Notes under the pieces: generated by a model
What the model saw: the letters and a program-made list of their open reading frames with translations, nothing else
Database searches by the model: none
What the model was told of the DNA's origin: nothing
Part shown: in pieces, positions 8,644 through 16,761 of the stretch
How the letters are laid out: each line of letters begins with the position of its first letter
Numbering within the stretch: position 1 is the first letter of the stretch
DNA from: CAYUMU01 sp964445985
GTDB taxonomy: Bacteria; Planctomycetota; Planctomycetia; Pirellulales; S012-138
Direction: 5' to 3'
NCBI GenBank assembly: GCA_964445985.1
Contig: CAYUMU010000058.1
Coordinates: 1 to 44,742 of the forward strand
Length of the DNA: 44,742 bases
Translations under genes and position numbers: made by a program

Positions 8644-9026
8644 TCGACATCGGTCACATGCTCGCCAACCCATTTAGTAAACGGCATCCGTCCAAGTTCA
8701 CCTGCCGCAAGTCGTAAGATAACGGTTTCGGAATCATCGATGTCGGCATCCAGTTCAAATCCGTTCATCACGAGGAACGTCTCCATTGCCGCGTGACCGA
8801 TTCGTTTGTTACCGTCGACGAAGGGGTGATTCATCACCAACGAGAAACACAATGCCGCGGCTTTCTCCGCGAGTGTCGGGTACAGCTCTGAGCCACCAAA
8901 GGACATCCGGGGCTGAGCAAGCGCCGATTCAGCCAGTCCCAAATCACGAATCCCATCGGCGCCACCTGATTGTACGATGATCCGACGATGCAATTCGATC
9001 AGTTCCGCTAGAGTCAGATACCGCAT
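8637..9026 (-). CDS. Doc/Fic-family toxin
   Basis: A 129-residue protein of the death-on-curing (Doc) branch of the Fic fold. The Fic active-site motif is intact: HPFVDGNKRIG at residues 67-77, matching HxFx(D/E)GNKR. Doc of phage P1 phosphorylates EF-Tu; other Fic proteins AMPylate. Which activity applies here cannot be read from the sequence. Length and the N-terminal LAELIELHRRIIVQSGG block are typical of chromosomal Doc homologues. The start ATG overlaps the stop of the upstream antitoxin by one base (TGATG), so translation is coupled. The pair lies in a low-GC island between direct repeats, consistent with lateral acquisition. Confidence in family is high. Confidence 0.93.
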   Translation of the reverse strand: MRYLTLAELIELHRRIIVQSGGADGIRDLGLAESALAQPRMSFGGSELYPTLAEKAAALCFSLVMNHPFVDGNKRIGHAAMETFLVMNGFELDADIDDSETVILRLAAGELGRMPFTKWVGEHVTDVEA

Positions 9027-9220
9027 CAGGCCAACCGCTTGTATAGCTCGGTATTTTTCTTGAGTACACGTGCCGCCGCACCTTCGAAATCGCTTTCCGG
9101 TTTTGCAAGCAGATCATTGATTGCGGCCTTGGCAAGGTCGCTTACAGAGACGTTGAGTCGACGCGCAACCTCCTGCAGTCGCCGCGTCTGCTGTTCATCG
9201 AGTTCTAGATTCAGCGTCAT
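9026..9220 (-). CDS. Antitoxin to the Doc-like toxin, ribbon-helix-helix type
   Basis: A 64-residue antitoxin starting at the ATG at 9220; further upstream in-frame codons look non-coding. MTLNLELDEQQTRRLQEVAR followed by LNVSVSDLAKAAINDLL has the short strand plus two helices expected of a ribbon-helix-helix DNA-binding domain. The C-terminal RVLKKNTELYKRLA resembles the tail by which Phd-type antitoxins plug the Doc/Fic active site. It overlaps the toxin gene by one base. Autoregulation by the antitoxin-toxin complex is usual for such pairs, and a small inverted repeat lies 26 bp upstream. No strong Shine-Dalgarno was seen. Confidence 0.85.
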   Translation of the reverse strand: MTLNLELDEQQTRRLQEVARRLNVSVSDLAKAAINDLLAKPESDFEGAAARVLKKNTELYKRLA

Positions 9221-9245
9221 TGGGTCTTGAATCCTAATCTGAAAG

Positions 9246-9257
9246 ACAAGTTCTTGT
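9246..9257. promoter_or_regulatory. Candidate antitoxin operator
   Basis: ACAAG-TT-CTTGT, a 5-2-5 inverted repeat 26 bp upstream of the antitoxin ATG. Size and place suit a ribbon-helix-helix operator, but such short palindromes also arise by chance. Confidence 0.3.
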
Positions 9258-9461
9258 TGATACAGACCCGCATATAACCCGTCTTGGTCTGCCTGGCGTG
9301 AAACGGCCGAAGACGAAGTCGGCCACAAGTCGCTTGGTGACAGGCGGGTCGGGTGGCAGGCTACGCCGTTAACCCATTTTCCTACGCTGCAACCGCGCTG
9401 TACATAGCAAAGCTCCGTGGCGTTCCGACTCCTAGCGAGGTTCGCGCAGATGCGACGGTTT

Positions 9462-9543
9462 GCGATTCATCTGGGGGCTGGTTGTTGGCCGTGCTTTGCA
9501 GCGAGGCAAGAGCTGGCGAGCAGCAACCAGACCCCAGCCACCC
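9462..9543. repeat. ~83-bp direct repeat, copy 2
   Basis: Near-identical partner of 7503-7585, same orientation, with the same internal inverted arms. It overlaps the 3' end of the formylmethanofuran dehydrogenase B gene and supplies its last ~24 codons. Confidence 0.85.
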
Positions 9544-10834
9544 GCCCGATTGCCGTGAGTAGTTCCGCATCGTCGGGGTATTGCGTGGGCAGGATGGCCC
9601 TCAGGGGCAGGGGGACTTCGTCCATGCGATAGGCGGTGCCTGCCCGATGGATGCCGTAGATGGCCGAGGTGAACTGCACGTGTGGCTGGAAGGAACATAC
9701 CGCCTGCGGGTAGTCGATCACGATCGTGGGAATCGATTGCAGCCAGTTTTGGGCAGCGGCCGAAAGCAACGAGGCGCCCTCGCTGCCGACCAGCAGGCAG
9801 GCGTCCACTTCGTGCCGTTCGAGCAGTTCATTGGCGGAGTACTCGCCGGGGTTGTGGCGAGGGTAACCCCGCTGCAAATTGACGGCGAACGGGTAGCCGG
9901 TTTGCCAGCAAATCACGCTATCGGCCCCGGCCACGTCGCCGGGAATTCGCATTCGCTTGGCGTGGAACCGGGTGTGGTCGTTGAGTTCGGTCACCAGCCG
10001 CAGCAAGGCTTCCACCGTGCGATGTCCCTGGGGATGCCGCGTTAGTCCCAGGCCAAAGAACGCCACGCCCACGCGGCAGGATTTCATTCGCGCTGCAAGA
10101 TCGCGCAACTGTGAAACCGGCACGCCGCCGATCGTTTCGCCCCAATCCAATTCCAGGCCGCGGACCATGGCCCTCAGAGCCCACAGCACTTCAAAGTCGG
10201 CGCCTGGTTGCGGTTGGATGAAGACATCGGCCAGGGCACTGGTTGCCGTGGGGGCGATATCGACGACCACCAACGTGCGTTCCTCACGACCGGAGATGAA
10301 CTGCCCTGGGGGGTACAGCGAGTAGCGTTCGAGGTGCCGCGGATGACTGACCACCGGGTTGGCCCCCCAGAAAATGATCAGGTCGGCCCGATTGCGGACT
10401 TCGCCCAGCGTGCAGGTCGATTCGCCCGCTTCTTGCAGGGCAATGATGGAAGGCGCATGGCAACGCGAGGCCGTGGTGTCGATGGTCGCCCCCAGTTGAT
10501 CGGCCAATCGCACCGCGGCCCGCTGGCCGGGCGTGCTGCTGCGCGACAGCCCATAAATGAGCGGATGCCGGGCGTCTTTAAGCAGGTGGGCCGCCTGCTC
10601 AAGCGCGGTGTCTAAGGGAACGGTCTTGCCTGCCACGCGGGCGATCGGCGCTTCGGCGAACGATTGATTCAAGAACCACCGCTCGGCCAAGGGGCAGGCG
10701 GGCGCCATCCGCGTGAATTGATTCCCGGCGATGGTCAGCCGCAGGTCGTCGCAAACGCAGCCGCAAACCGTGCAGGCCACGTCGTCCACGGTGTGGGCTG
10801 AAGCATCGGATTTGGCGGGCAGGGAGTCGTCCAT
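9467..10834 (-). CDS. fhcB: Formylmethanofuran dehydrogenase subunit B homologue
   Basis: A 455-residue protein of the FmdB/FwdB/FhcB family. In archaea FwdB is the Mo/W-bis-MGD subunit oxidising formylmethanofuran; in bacteria with the tetrahydromethanopterin C1 pathway FhcB belongs to the formyltransferase/hydrolase complex that releases formate. Visible family motifs are CTVCGCVCDDL at residues 21-31, SRCHAPSIIALQEAG near 133 (keeping the cysteine that ligands the metal in archaeal FwdB), CTLGEVRNRADLIIFWGANP near 152, and HPRHLERYS. Subunits A, C and D are not in this window. The gene follows a cupin gene by 55 bp. The final ~24 residues (GVWLLLASSCLAAKHGQQ region) are encoded by a dispersed repeat and are probably not native; the true family C-terminus likely ends near ELLTAIGR. 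Confidence 0.9.
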   Translation of the reverse strand: MDDSLPAKSDASAHTVDDVACTVCGCVCDDLRLTIAGNQFTRMAPACPLAERWFLNQSFAEAPIARVAGKTVPLDTALEQAAHLLKDARHPLIYGLSRSSTPGQRAAVRLADQLGATIDTTASRCHAPSIIALQEAGESTCTLGEVRNRADLIIFWGANPVVSHPRHLERYSLYPPGQFISGREERTLVVVDIAPTATSALADVFIQPQPGADFEVLWALRAMVRGLELDWGETIGGVPVSQLRDLAARMKSCRVGVAFFGLGLTRHPQGHRTVEALLRLVTELNDHTRFHAKRMRIPGDVAGADSVICWQTGYPFAVNLQRGYPRHNPGEYSANELLERHEVDACLLVGSEGASLLSAAAQNWLQSIPTIVIDYPQAVCSFQPHVQFTSAIYGIHRAGTAYRMDEVPLPLRAILPTQYPDDAELLTAIGRVAGVWLLLASSCLAAKHGQQPAPR

Positions 10835-10852
10835 TGGCCAGTCTGCGAAGAT

Positions 10853-10881
10853 AGTCGTCTTTCGCGGAGCGAAAGACGACT
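10853..10881. terminator. Perfect 13-bp hairpin between cupin and fhcB
   Basis: AGTCGTCTTTCGC and its exact complement flank a GGA loop. On the minus strand it lies 9 bp past the cupin stop and about 20 bp before fhcB. It has no U-tract. I recall near-identical TTTCGC/GCGAAA hairpins being abundant in planctomycetes, so it may be a REP-like element acting as an attenuator or 3'-end stabiliser. Confidence 0.6.
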
Positions 10882-10889
10882 TGAGTGGT

Positions 10890-11237
10890 TCAATCGAAGA
10901 ATTCGTCGGCCGGGTCGAACTTGGGGATGACCAGGTTGATGATCTTCATGCGGCCAATCGCGCGATGCCGCACGCCGGGCGGGATGAGCACCGTCATGCC
11001 GGCTTTCACCGGCACAATCTCGCCATCGAGCTCCATGCACGCTTCGGGACCGCATTCCAAAAACACGTAGGCTTCGGTCTGCCGGGTATGGTAGTGGGTG
11101 ACGGCGTCTTCTGAGATTTCCGTGAGATGCACGGTGGCCGGGTAGTCTTCGACATCGGCGAAGGCCCGCTTGGCCGTGCCGCAAGGACAGGGCACGCCGG
11201 GGATCTCGTTGAAATCGACGAGCTTGTAGCGGGGCAT
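10890..11237 (-). CDS. Cupin domain protein
   Basis: A 115-residue single-domain cupin, probably cytosolic. Cupin motif 1 is THYHTRQTEAYVFLECG (about residues 47-63), giving two His and one Glu metal ligands. Motif 2 is PVKAGMTVLIPPGVRHRAIG (about 76-95), giving the last His. A metal-binding beta-barrel is therefore likely, but cupins range from isomerases to sensors and nothing fixes the substrate. An N-terminal CPCG sequence near residue 17 is unusual for a minimal cupin. It lies 36 bp after nadB and 55 bp before fhcB on the same strand, suggesting co-transcription. Confidence 0.88.
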   Translation of the reverse strand: MPRYKLVDFNEIPGVPCPCGTAKRAFADVEDYPATVHLTEISEDAVTHYHTRQTEAYVFLECGPEACMELDGEIVPVKAGMTVLIPPGVRHRAIGRMKIINLVIPKFDPADEFFD

Positions 11238-11263
11238 GGGATTGGGGGTTGGGGGTTTGGGGG
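11238..11263 (+). other. Potential G-quadruplex between nadB and cupin
   Basis: Four G-runs (3, 5, 5 and 5 G) separated by 2-3 bases on the plus strand, immediately upstream of the cupin ATG, which is on the minus strand. The mRNA carries the C-rich complement; the structure would form on the template strand. Confidence 0.5.
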
Positions 11264-11273
11264 TTGGCGCCGT

Positions 11274-12905
11274 TTAGGATATCTCTTGTCGCCACGCGGG
11301 GGAACCGAATTGGAAGGCGAGGTGGCAGCGCCAATGTTCGTCGTCGGGGTCGGGGAAATCGCTGCGGTAATGGACGCCGCGGCTTTCCTCGCGAGCCAGT
11401 GCGGCCGCCACCATCAGGCGAGACACCGTCAGCATGTTTTGCAGTTGCCAGCCCTGGGGGTCGTTCAGTTGCCGCGAAAGCACGTACCGGCACCAGTCGT
11501 CGATGGTGGCGGCGGCTTCGCTGAGCGTGTTGCGATCGCGGCGAATACCGGCATCGCGCCACATCAGGCTCTTCAGGCTGTTGAGAATGTCTTCCACAAT
11601 CAACGGTTCTTGCGGAACATCGAGGGCCGCATTCTCCAGCGGCAAACCTTGAAACAAGTCGGGCATGCCCGTCGCCGCGGCCGAGGCTCCCTCGCCAGCG
11701 TAGGCGCCGTAAACCAGGCCTTCGAGCAAGCTGTTCGACGCCAGCCGATTGGCGCCATGCAGCCCCGAGGAGGTCACTTCACCGGCCGCCCAGAGCCCTG
11801 GCACGCTGGTCCGCCCCTGCACATCGACGGAGCAACCGCCCACCATGTAATGGGCGCCCGGCCGCACGGGGATACGATCGCGGGCGATATCCAGGTTGAA
11901 CTCCGCGCAGACCTGGGCAATGCCAGGGAACCGCGATCGCACCTTGTCGGCCGGAAGATGGCTCATATCGAGGTAGACGCAGGGGCTGTGCGTGAGCTCC
12001 ATTTGCCGCACGATGGCCTGGCTGACCACGTCGCGGGGGGCCAATTCGCCGCGGGGATCGTAGTTGAGCATGAAGCGGGTTCCATTCCGGTCCCGCAGGT
12101 AGGCGCCTTCGCCACGCACGGCTTCGGTAATCAGCGTGCGGCTGCTGCCGGCAATGTAGAGCACCGTGGGATGGAACTGCATGAACTCCATATCACGGAG
12201 CACGGCGCCCGCCCGATAGGCAATGGCCAGGCCGTCGCCGGTGGCGACGGGCGGGTTGGTCGACTCGCGAAACACCTGCCCCACGCCGCCGGTGCAGAGC
12301 ACGGTTTGCTTGGACCAGATGAGCGTTTTGCCGTGCTTGCCGTTCCAGGCCAGGGCGCCGCGGCAGGCGTCTTGGTGAGTGAGCAGGTCGAGAATGAAGG
12401 TGTCGCTCCAGATCTCGATATTGGGCCGCTCTTGCACTTCTTGAATGACCACCCGCATGATCTCGCGACCGGTGGCGTCGCCCATGGCATGCACAATGCG
12501 GTGGTGGCTATGGCCGCCTTCGCGCCCGAGGGCCAGATCGCCGGCTTCTTGATCGAAGTTCGCGCCCCATTGAATGAGTTCCTTGATGCGTTTGGGGGCC
12601 TCGCGAACCACCATTTCGACCACGCTGGGCTCGCACAGGTTGCCGCCCGCGCGGAGGGTGTCTTCAATATGGTTTTCGAACCGGTCTTCGGGATCGAGCA
12701 CGCCGGCGATGCCCCCTTGGGCGTAGCTGCTGTTGGATTGCCGAACGCTATCCTTGGTGATCACGATCACATTAAGTGAAGGATCGGCCGCCAATGCGGC
12801 CCGAAAGCCGGCCAGCCCCCCGCCGATGATGAGGATATCGGCGAAGTGATGGGGGACTTTTTTGGGATGGAACGGCACCAGGTACCGGCGAGCTTCGTCG
12901 AGCAT
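11274..12905 (-). CDS. nadB: L-aspartate oxidase
   Basis: A 543-residue FAD enzyme that oxidises L-aspartate to iminoaspartate, the first step of bacterial NAD synthesis. The N-terminus has the dinucleotide motif ILIIGGGLAGFRAALAA (about residues 24-40), then QSNSSYAQGGIAGVL. The active-site region reads GREGGHSHHRIVHAMGDATG near 150 and FMQFHPTVLY near 245; ITEAVRGEGAYLRD near 265 and the C-terminal GLHGANRLASNSLLEGLVYG complete the family signature. Length is typical. It starts 9 bp after the ketosynthase-like gene stop, implying translational coupling, and a cupin follows. Quinolinate synthase (nadA) and nadC are not in the window. Assignment is firm; the related fumarate reductase/succinate dehydrogenase flavoproteins differ in these motifs. 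Confidence 0.96.
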   Translation of the reverse strand: MLDEARRYLVPFHPKKVPHHFADILIIGGGLAGFRAALAADPSLNVIVITKDSVRQSNSSYAQGGIAGVLDPEDRFENHIEDTLRAGGNLCEPSVVEMVVREAPKRIKELIQWGANFDQEAGDLALGREGGHSHHRIVHAMGDATGREIMRVVIQEVQERPNIEIWSDTFILDLLTHQDACRGALAWNGKHGKTLIWSKQTVLCTGGVGQVFRESTNPPVATGDGLAIAYRAGAVLRDMEFMQFHPTVLYIAGSSRTLITEAVRGEGAYLRDRNGTRFMLNYDPRGELAPRDVVSQAIVRQMELTHSPCVYLDMSHLPADKVRSRFPGIAQVCAEFNLDIARDRIPVRPGAHYMVGGCSVDVQGRTSVPGLWAAGEVTSSGLHGANRLASNSLLEGLVYGAYAGEGASAAATGMPDLFQGLPLENAALDVPQEPLIVEDILNSLKSLMWRDAGIRRDRNTLSEAAATIDDWCRYVLSRQLNDPQGWQLQNMLTVSRLMVAAALAREESRGVHYRSDFPDPDDEHWRCHLAFQFGSPAWRQEIS

Positions 12906-12914
12906 GCGTAACGA

Positions 12915-14243
12915 TTATTCTTTGAAGCGGGCAATCAGCACGCTGGCGGCTTGCCCTTGCAAATTCACGTTGACGTTCAGGAACGAATCGCCGGGCGACT
13001 CGCCGAACTCGCGAACGCCACGGATATTGCAGGCGGGATCGGGGTTTTCGAGGTTGAGAATGGGGAACAGGGCGCCCCGCATCAGGGCCAGCACGCTGGT
13101 AACCGCCTCGACGGCGCCGGAGCCTGCCCCCAGGTTGCCGAAGTAGCTTTTGGCCGCGACGACGGGAATTCGGTCGGCATGGTCGGCGAACACGTCGCGA
13201 ATGGCCCGCGATTCTTCCACGTCTCCCGAAATCGTGCCGAGGCCGTGCGCGTTGATATGCCCTAGGTCGGCAGGGCTGAGCTCGGCATCGCGAAGGGCGG
13301 CGATCATCACGTTTTTAAGGGCGGCGCGTCGATCGGCAACGAAGTCTCGGTTGGCCACCTGGCTGCTGGCGCTGCCCAGCACTTCGCCAATGATCTGGGC
13401 ATTGCGAGCCTTGGCGGTGGCCAGGTTTTCCAGCACGAGGGCGGCCGCGCCTTCGCCCACCACCGAGCCGCGGCGATGCAAGTCGAAGGGCCGGCAAGCC
13501 TGCTCGGGCCCAACATCGCCATCGGCCATATCGAATTGCAGGTGGGCGTGCATGGTTTTCATGGGATGCACCCAGGTGCCGGTCGAACCGGCCACCATGC
13601 AATCGGCGTGTCCGCGGGCGATGATTCTGGCCGCTTCGCCAATCGCCAGGTTGCTGGAAGCCTCGCGCTCGGTGATGGAATTGTTGGGGCCACGCAGGTC
13701 GTTGTACATGGAAAGGTGGGCGGCCGGCATGTTGGGCAAATACCTGAGCAGCCAGAGCGGATCGAGGCCTTTCATGCCTTCGCTGGCCCAACGCGAATAG
13801 TCGAACTTGCCCTCTTCATCGATGCAGCGTTTGCACGAGTCGATGAACTCCTCGGGCATGGTCGTCATGTAGTCGGAGCCGAACACGGCCCCGGTGCGCT
13901 CGGGCTCGAATTTTCCCTGTTCGATGCCGGCATGCTGCAGCGCCAACTGGGCGGCGGCGATGCCCATTTGGGCTTCGCGGCAAACGGTTTTGAGCCCTTT
14001 GCCGATGGCCCGTTTCTGGTTTTTTTCGAGCGGGCCGAAGTCGTTGATGTGCCCAGTGAAGTCACGCGCCTCGCCGGCATAGTTGGCCGGGAACGCTTCG
14101 GCGGGGAACAACTGGATGGGGCGGACACCGCTTTTTTGGGTTGATAAGTGATCCCAGACCGCCTCGGGCGAGTTTCCCAAGGGGCTAATCACACCCAAAC
14201 CGGTAATAACCACCCGACGTTCATCGGGATGCGCCTTGCTCAT
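12915..14243 (-). CDS. Ketosynthase-like protein lacking catalytic Cys
   Basis: A 442-residue thiolase-fold protein of the beta-ketoacyl-ACP synthase (KAS I/II) family; ATG at 14243 directly precedes the conserved RRVVITGLGVISPLG. The nucleophile site normally reads GPN...STAC; here residues 185-197 are GPNNSITEREASS, placing Glu194 where Cys belongs. The first catalytic His is kept (INAHGLG, His333), but the second (GH in FabF) is Asn370 in KSYFGNLGAG; Lys365 is kept. It therefore cannot form an acyl-thioester in the normal way. Known relatives with a replaced Cys include chain-length factors and decarboxylating KSQ domains (Gln), so a partner-subunit or decarboxylase role is possible. No ACP or active ketosynthase is nearby. 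nadB follows by 9 bp on the same strand. Confidence 0.9.
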   Translation of the reverse strand: MSKAHPDERRVVITGLGVISPLGNSPEAVWDHLSTQKSGVRPIQLFPAEAFPANYAGEARDFTGHINDFGPLEKNQKRAIGKGLKTVCREAQMGIAAAQLALQHAGIEQGKFEPERTGAVFGSDYMTTMPEEFIDSCKRCIDEEGKFDYSRWASEGMKGLDPLWLLRYLPNMPAAHLSMYNDLRGPNNSITEREASSNLAIGEAARIIARGHADCMVAGSTGTWVHPMKTMHAHLQFDMADGDVGPEQACRPFDLHRRGSVVGEGAAALVLENLATAKARNAQIIGEVLGSASSQVANRDFVADRRAALKNVMIAALRDAELSPADLGHINAHGLGTISGDVEESRAIRDVFADHADRIPVVAAKSYFGNLGAGSGAVEAVTSVLALMRGALFPILNLENPDPACNIRGVREFGESPGDSFLNVNVNLQGQAASVLIARFKE

Positions 14244-14503
14244 CCACCATCCCTCTAAGCTCGAAACCGGCGCTACATCCGGTTCCCGAAAGTGGGGGAG
14301 CGAATGGCCGGAGATATAGACCGATTCTAGTCTTCCGCACCGAGGGCGTCGAGGTCGCATGCCGGCAACCGGCAACGCAACCTGACGACTACCTCGGCTC
14401 TCCCCCCCTCGGGGAGCTTCCATTTCCCGCTCAATGAACCCGGTCGATCGCCGGCCCCTTACGCTGGGGGCGGCCTTGAATGCGGCTGGGGGTCAGCGAC
14501 CTG

Positions 14504-16402
14504 CTATTGGCGAACGGGCGGCGGCGTTTGCACCGTGCTCACGGTCGGCCGGTCCAGCACGAGGATTCGTCCTCGACAAATGCGGGGCAGACGTTCGGCT
14601 GGCACTTCTCGGAAGCCCTCGGCCCTGGCTCGCACCAAGAAGGCTTGCTTGACGGCCGGTTTCCACCGCGGCGACACGAGGATGATGGTTGGATTTGCCG
14701 AGGAAACCACGTGGAGCATTTCGTCGGATGGCTCATCCGTGCCACACGAGGTGTCTGGCAAGAAGTGGTACTGCGACGAGTCGGCGTAATAGCCGACCAA
14801 AGTCCAGTTGCCGCTGCCTGCGATGATGGCTCCCGGGCCAAATTCGCTTCGCACCCATTGCCCTAGGGCGGCCTTGGCCTCGCGTCCCTGGTCCACGCTG
14901 CTGAGGGCATCGATCGAGCCGATCAGGGCAAAGACCGTTAAGGCCAGCCGGATGGCTCGGCGATTGTTGCCGGGCAGCCGTTGCTTATGGTGTCCACCGT
15001 CGATCAGCCAGTCGCACATTTGAATCAGACCGACCGCGGCGATTGGCAACGTTACAATAACGATGGCCAGCACATAACGGCTGCTGGCCAGGAAGGCTCC
15101 CAAAATGTGGGTGGCAATCGCCGTGGTGATGAGTGCCGATACCAGCAGCAGCACGAGATAGTCTGCTTTGAGCCACCGCCGCCAACCGGCCACGGCGCCC
15201 AAGCCTACCAACGCCAACTGCCAGTAAGTGAAACCGCGCAGGTGCGTGGTGATCAGCACCGAGGTCACGCGCCAAGCCGTGGAAGGCTCCTCGCTATTTG
15301 CCGCGGCTGAGGAGTTGGTTGAGGGCGCGGTGGATACCCCGCCCGCGGGCCGCGGCGGCAATGTTTCCGACCCCGAGGGCGGCGGATTCGTAACGAGCGA
15401 CACAGGTTGTTGCGGTGGTTGGGGCGCCAGGGGCTCCGGGGCGTTTTCGAGTGAAGCCCCCTCGGGCGAGATCTGCATTGCCAAATTGGCGGCCGCCGGT
15501 TCCACCAGCAACCCGGCCGACGAACTGGTGATCGCCACGGGCGGAGCGTCCGCCGAGGTCGTCGTTAGCTCGCTGGGCGGCAAAGAGGGTGGAGCTTGAG
15601 CGGCTGGCGCGGGAGCGGTCGCCACCGTGCCGCCGGTGATCCACTGCCACGCCTGCTCCACCCGATGAAATTCGCCCCATTCCCACTGCGAATAGCCAAA
15701 GGCCACGGTCAGGGCCATCATTGTCAGTGGATAGGCGGCTCCGTAGGCGAACCCGCCTGAAACCAGCTTCCAGCGGTCTTGCCGTTGCGATCTCCAGTGA
15801 GCCCAGGCCCAGCCCGCCGCAGGTATCAACAGGAACCAGCCTTCGAACCGCGTGTGAATGGCCAACGTGGTGCAGACGCCGGCGGCAGCGAACCAGGTGA
15901 TCCGCGGCTCGGCGGCCGCGCGCCAGATCAGGTACAGCGAAGTGGTAAACAGCAGCCAGAACATGCTTTCGCGGAGCACCTCGGGCGTCCATTCAATCAA
16001 CTTGGGATGAAACGCATAGAGGATGCAGCCCACGATGGCCAGGCGATCGTTGAACTGGCGGCGAATCCAGCCGAAGAGCGGCAACACGGTCAGGGTTGCA
16101 CAGATGACTCCCCAGCCCTCGGCCGCCGTTTCCCAATTCAAGCCCCAACCATGCAAGACCGACAGGACCAAGGGATAGACGTTGAGGTCGTATTTTTCGG
16201 TGGCCTGGGTCACGTTGCCCGACGAAATGACTCGAGCCCGCTCGATGTAGAACGCGCCGTCGGTGCAAATGGTGTCGACTCGAATCGCCATTAGAATGCG
16301 GGGAACCGCGCACGCGACAAACAACAACACCAGAATCATGGCCACGCGTTTGGGTGGGATTCCGTGGTGCGATGCTTGAAGTTCGTTCGGTTCCGTAGGC
16401 AT
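14504..16402 (-). CDS. Polytopic GT-C (family 39-like) glycosyltransferase
   Basis: A 632-residue inner-membrane protein resembling ArnT/PMT-type lipid-linked-sugar glycosyltransferases. The ATG at 16402 is preferred to an upstream TTG. After the first membrane segment (about residues 20-38) comes the extracytoplasmic acidic loop RVDTICTDGAFYIERARV, whose aspartate matches the GT-C catalytic loop. Several further helices follow to about residue 240. Residues about 261-375 are a Pro/Ala/Ser/Thr-rich low-complexity loop, unusual for the family. Four or so helices then follow and a soluble C-terminal domain of about 120 residues (EFGPGAIIAGSGNWTLVGYY) as in other family-39-like proteins. It is a single gene, transcribed away from the DUF1080 gene across a 359-bp divergent gap. 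Acceptor and donor are unknown. Confidence 0.85.
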   Translation of the reverse strand: MPTEPNELQASHHGIPPKRVAMILVLLFVACAVPRILMAIRVDTICTDGAFYIERARVISSGNVTQATEKYDLNVYPLVLSVLHGWGLNWETAAEGWGVICATLTVLPLFGWIRRQFNDRLAIVGCILYAFHPKLIEWTPEVLRESMFWLLFTTSLYLIWRAAAEPRITWFAAAGVCTTLAIHTRFEGWFLLIPAAGWAWAHWRSQRQDRWKLVSGGFAYGAAYPLTMMALTVAFGYSQWEWGEFHRVEQAWQWITGGTVATAPAPAAQAPPSLPPSELTTTSADAPPVAITSSSAGLLVEPAAANLAMQISPEGASLENAPEPLAPQPPQQPVSLVTNPPPSGSETLPPRPAGGVSTAPSTNSSAAANSEEPSTAWRVTSVLITTHLRGFTYWQLALVGLGAVAGWRRWLKADYLVLLLVSALITTAIATHILGAFLASSRYVLAIVIVTLPIAAVGLIQMCDWLIDGGHHKQRLPGNNRRAIRLALTVFALIGSIDALSSVDQGREAKAALGQWVRSEFGPGAIIAGSGNWTLVGYYADSSQYHFLPDTSCGTDEPSDEMLHVVSSANPTIILVSPRWKPAVKQAFLVRARAEGFREVPAERLPRICRGRILVLDRPTVSTVQTPPPVRQ

Positions 16403-16761
16403 GCGTCTTCTCGGATTTTCACCTAACGATGTGCGATTTTTGAGCAGGCCCGATAACCTCATTGGCCGACTTATCGGCACGACTGGTAGAGTTCCTTCAA
16501 CGAAACTCAACAACGAAGTCGCCTGGGCGGCAGCATCGCTGGCATTGGCGGTAGGCCGGAAGGGCGTGGATCCAGGTATTTCCGGTCGCGAGAATTTCCG
16601 CGGCAGGCGATTGGCCGGTGGACTATGATAGGCGCGAGTTGCGTGCCCCCTGCCGCCCCCTGGCGCGCGGCGTCGCAGGCAGGTTCGGCGAGAGAGTTAT
16701 CCGCCCGAACCATCCGCACTTCCCCCCCGACTACACACGGCCATTGAGGAGTTTGCACCCC

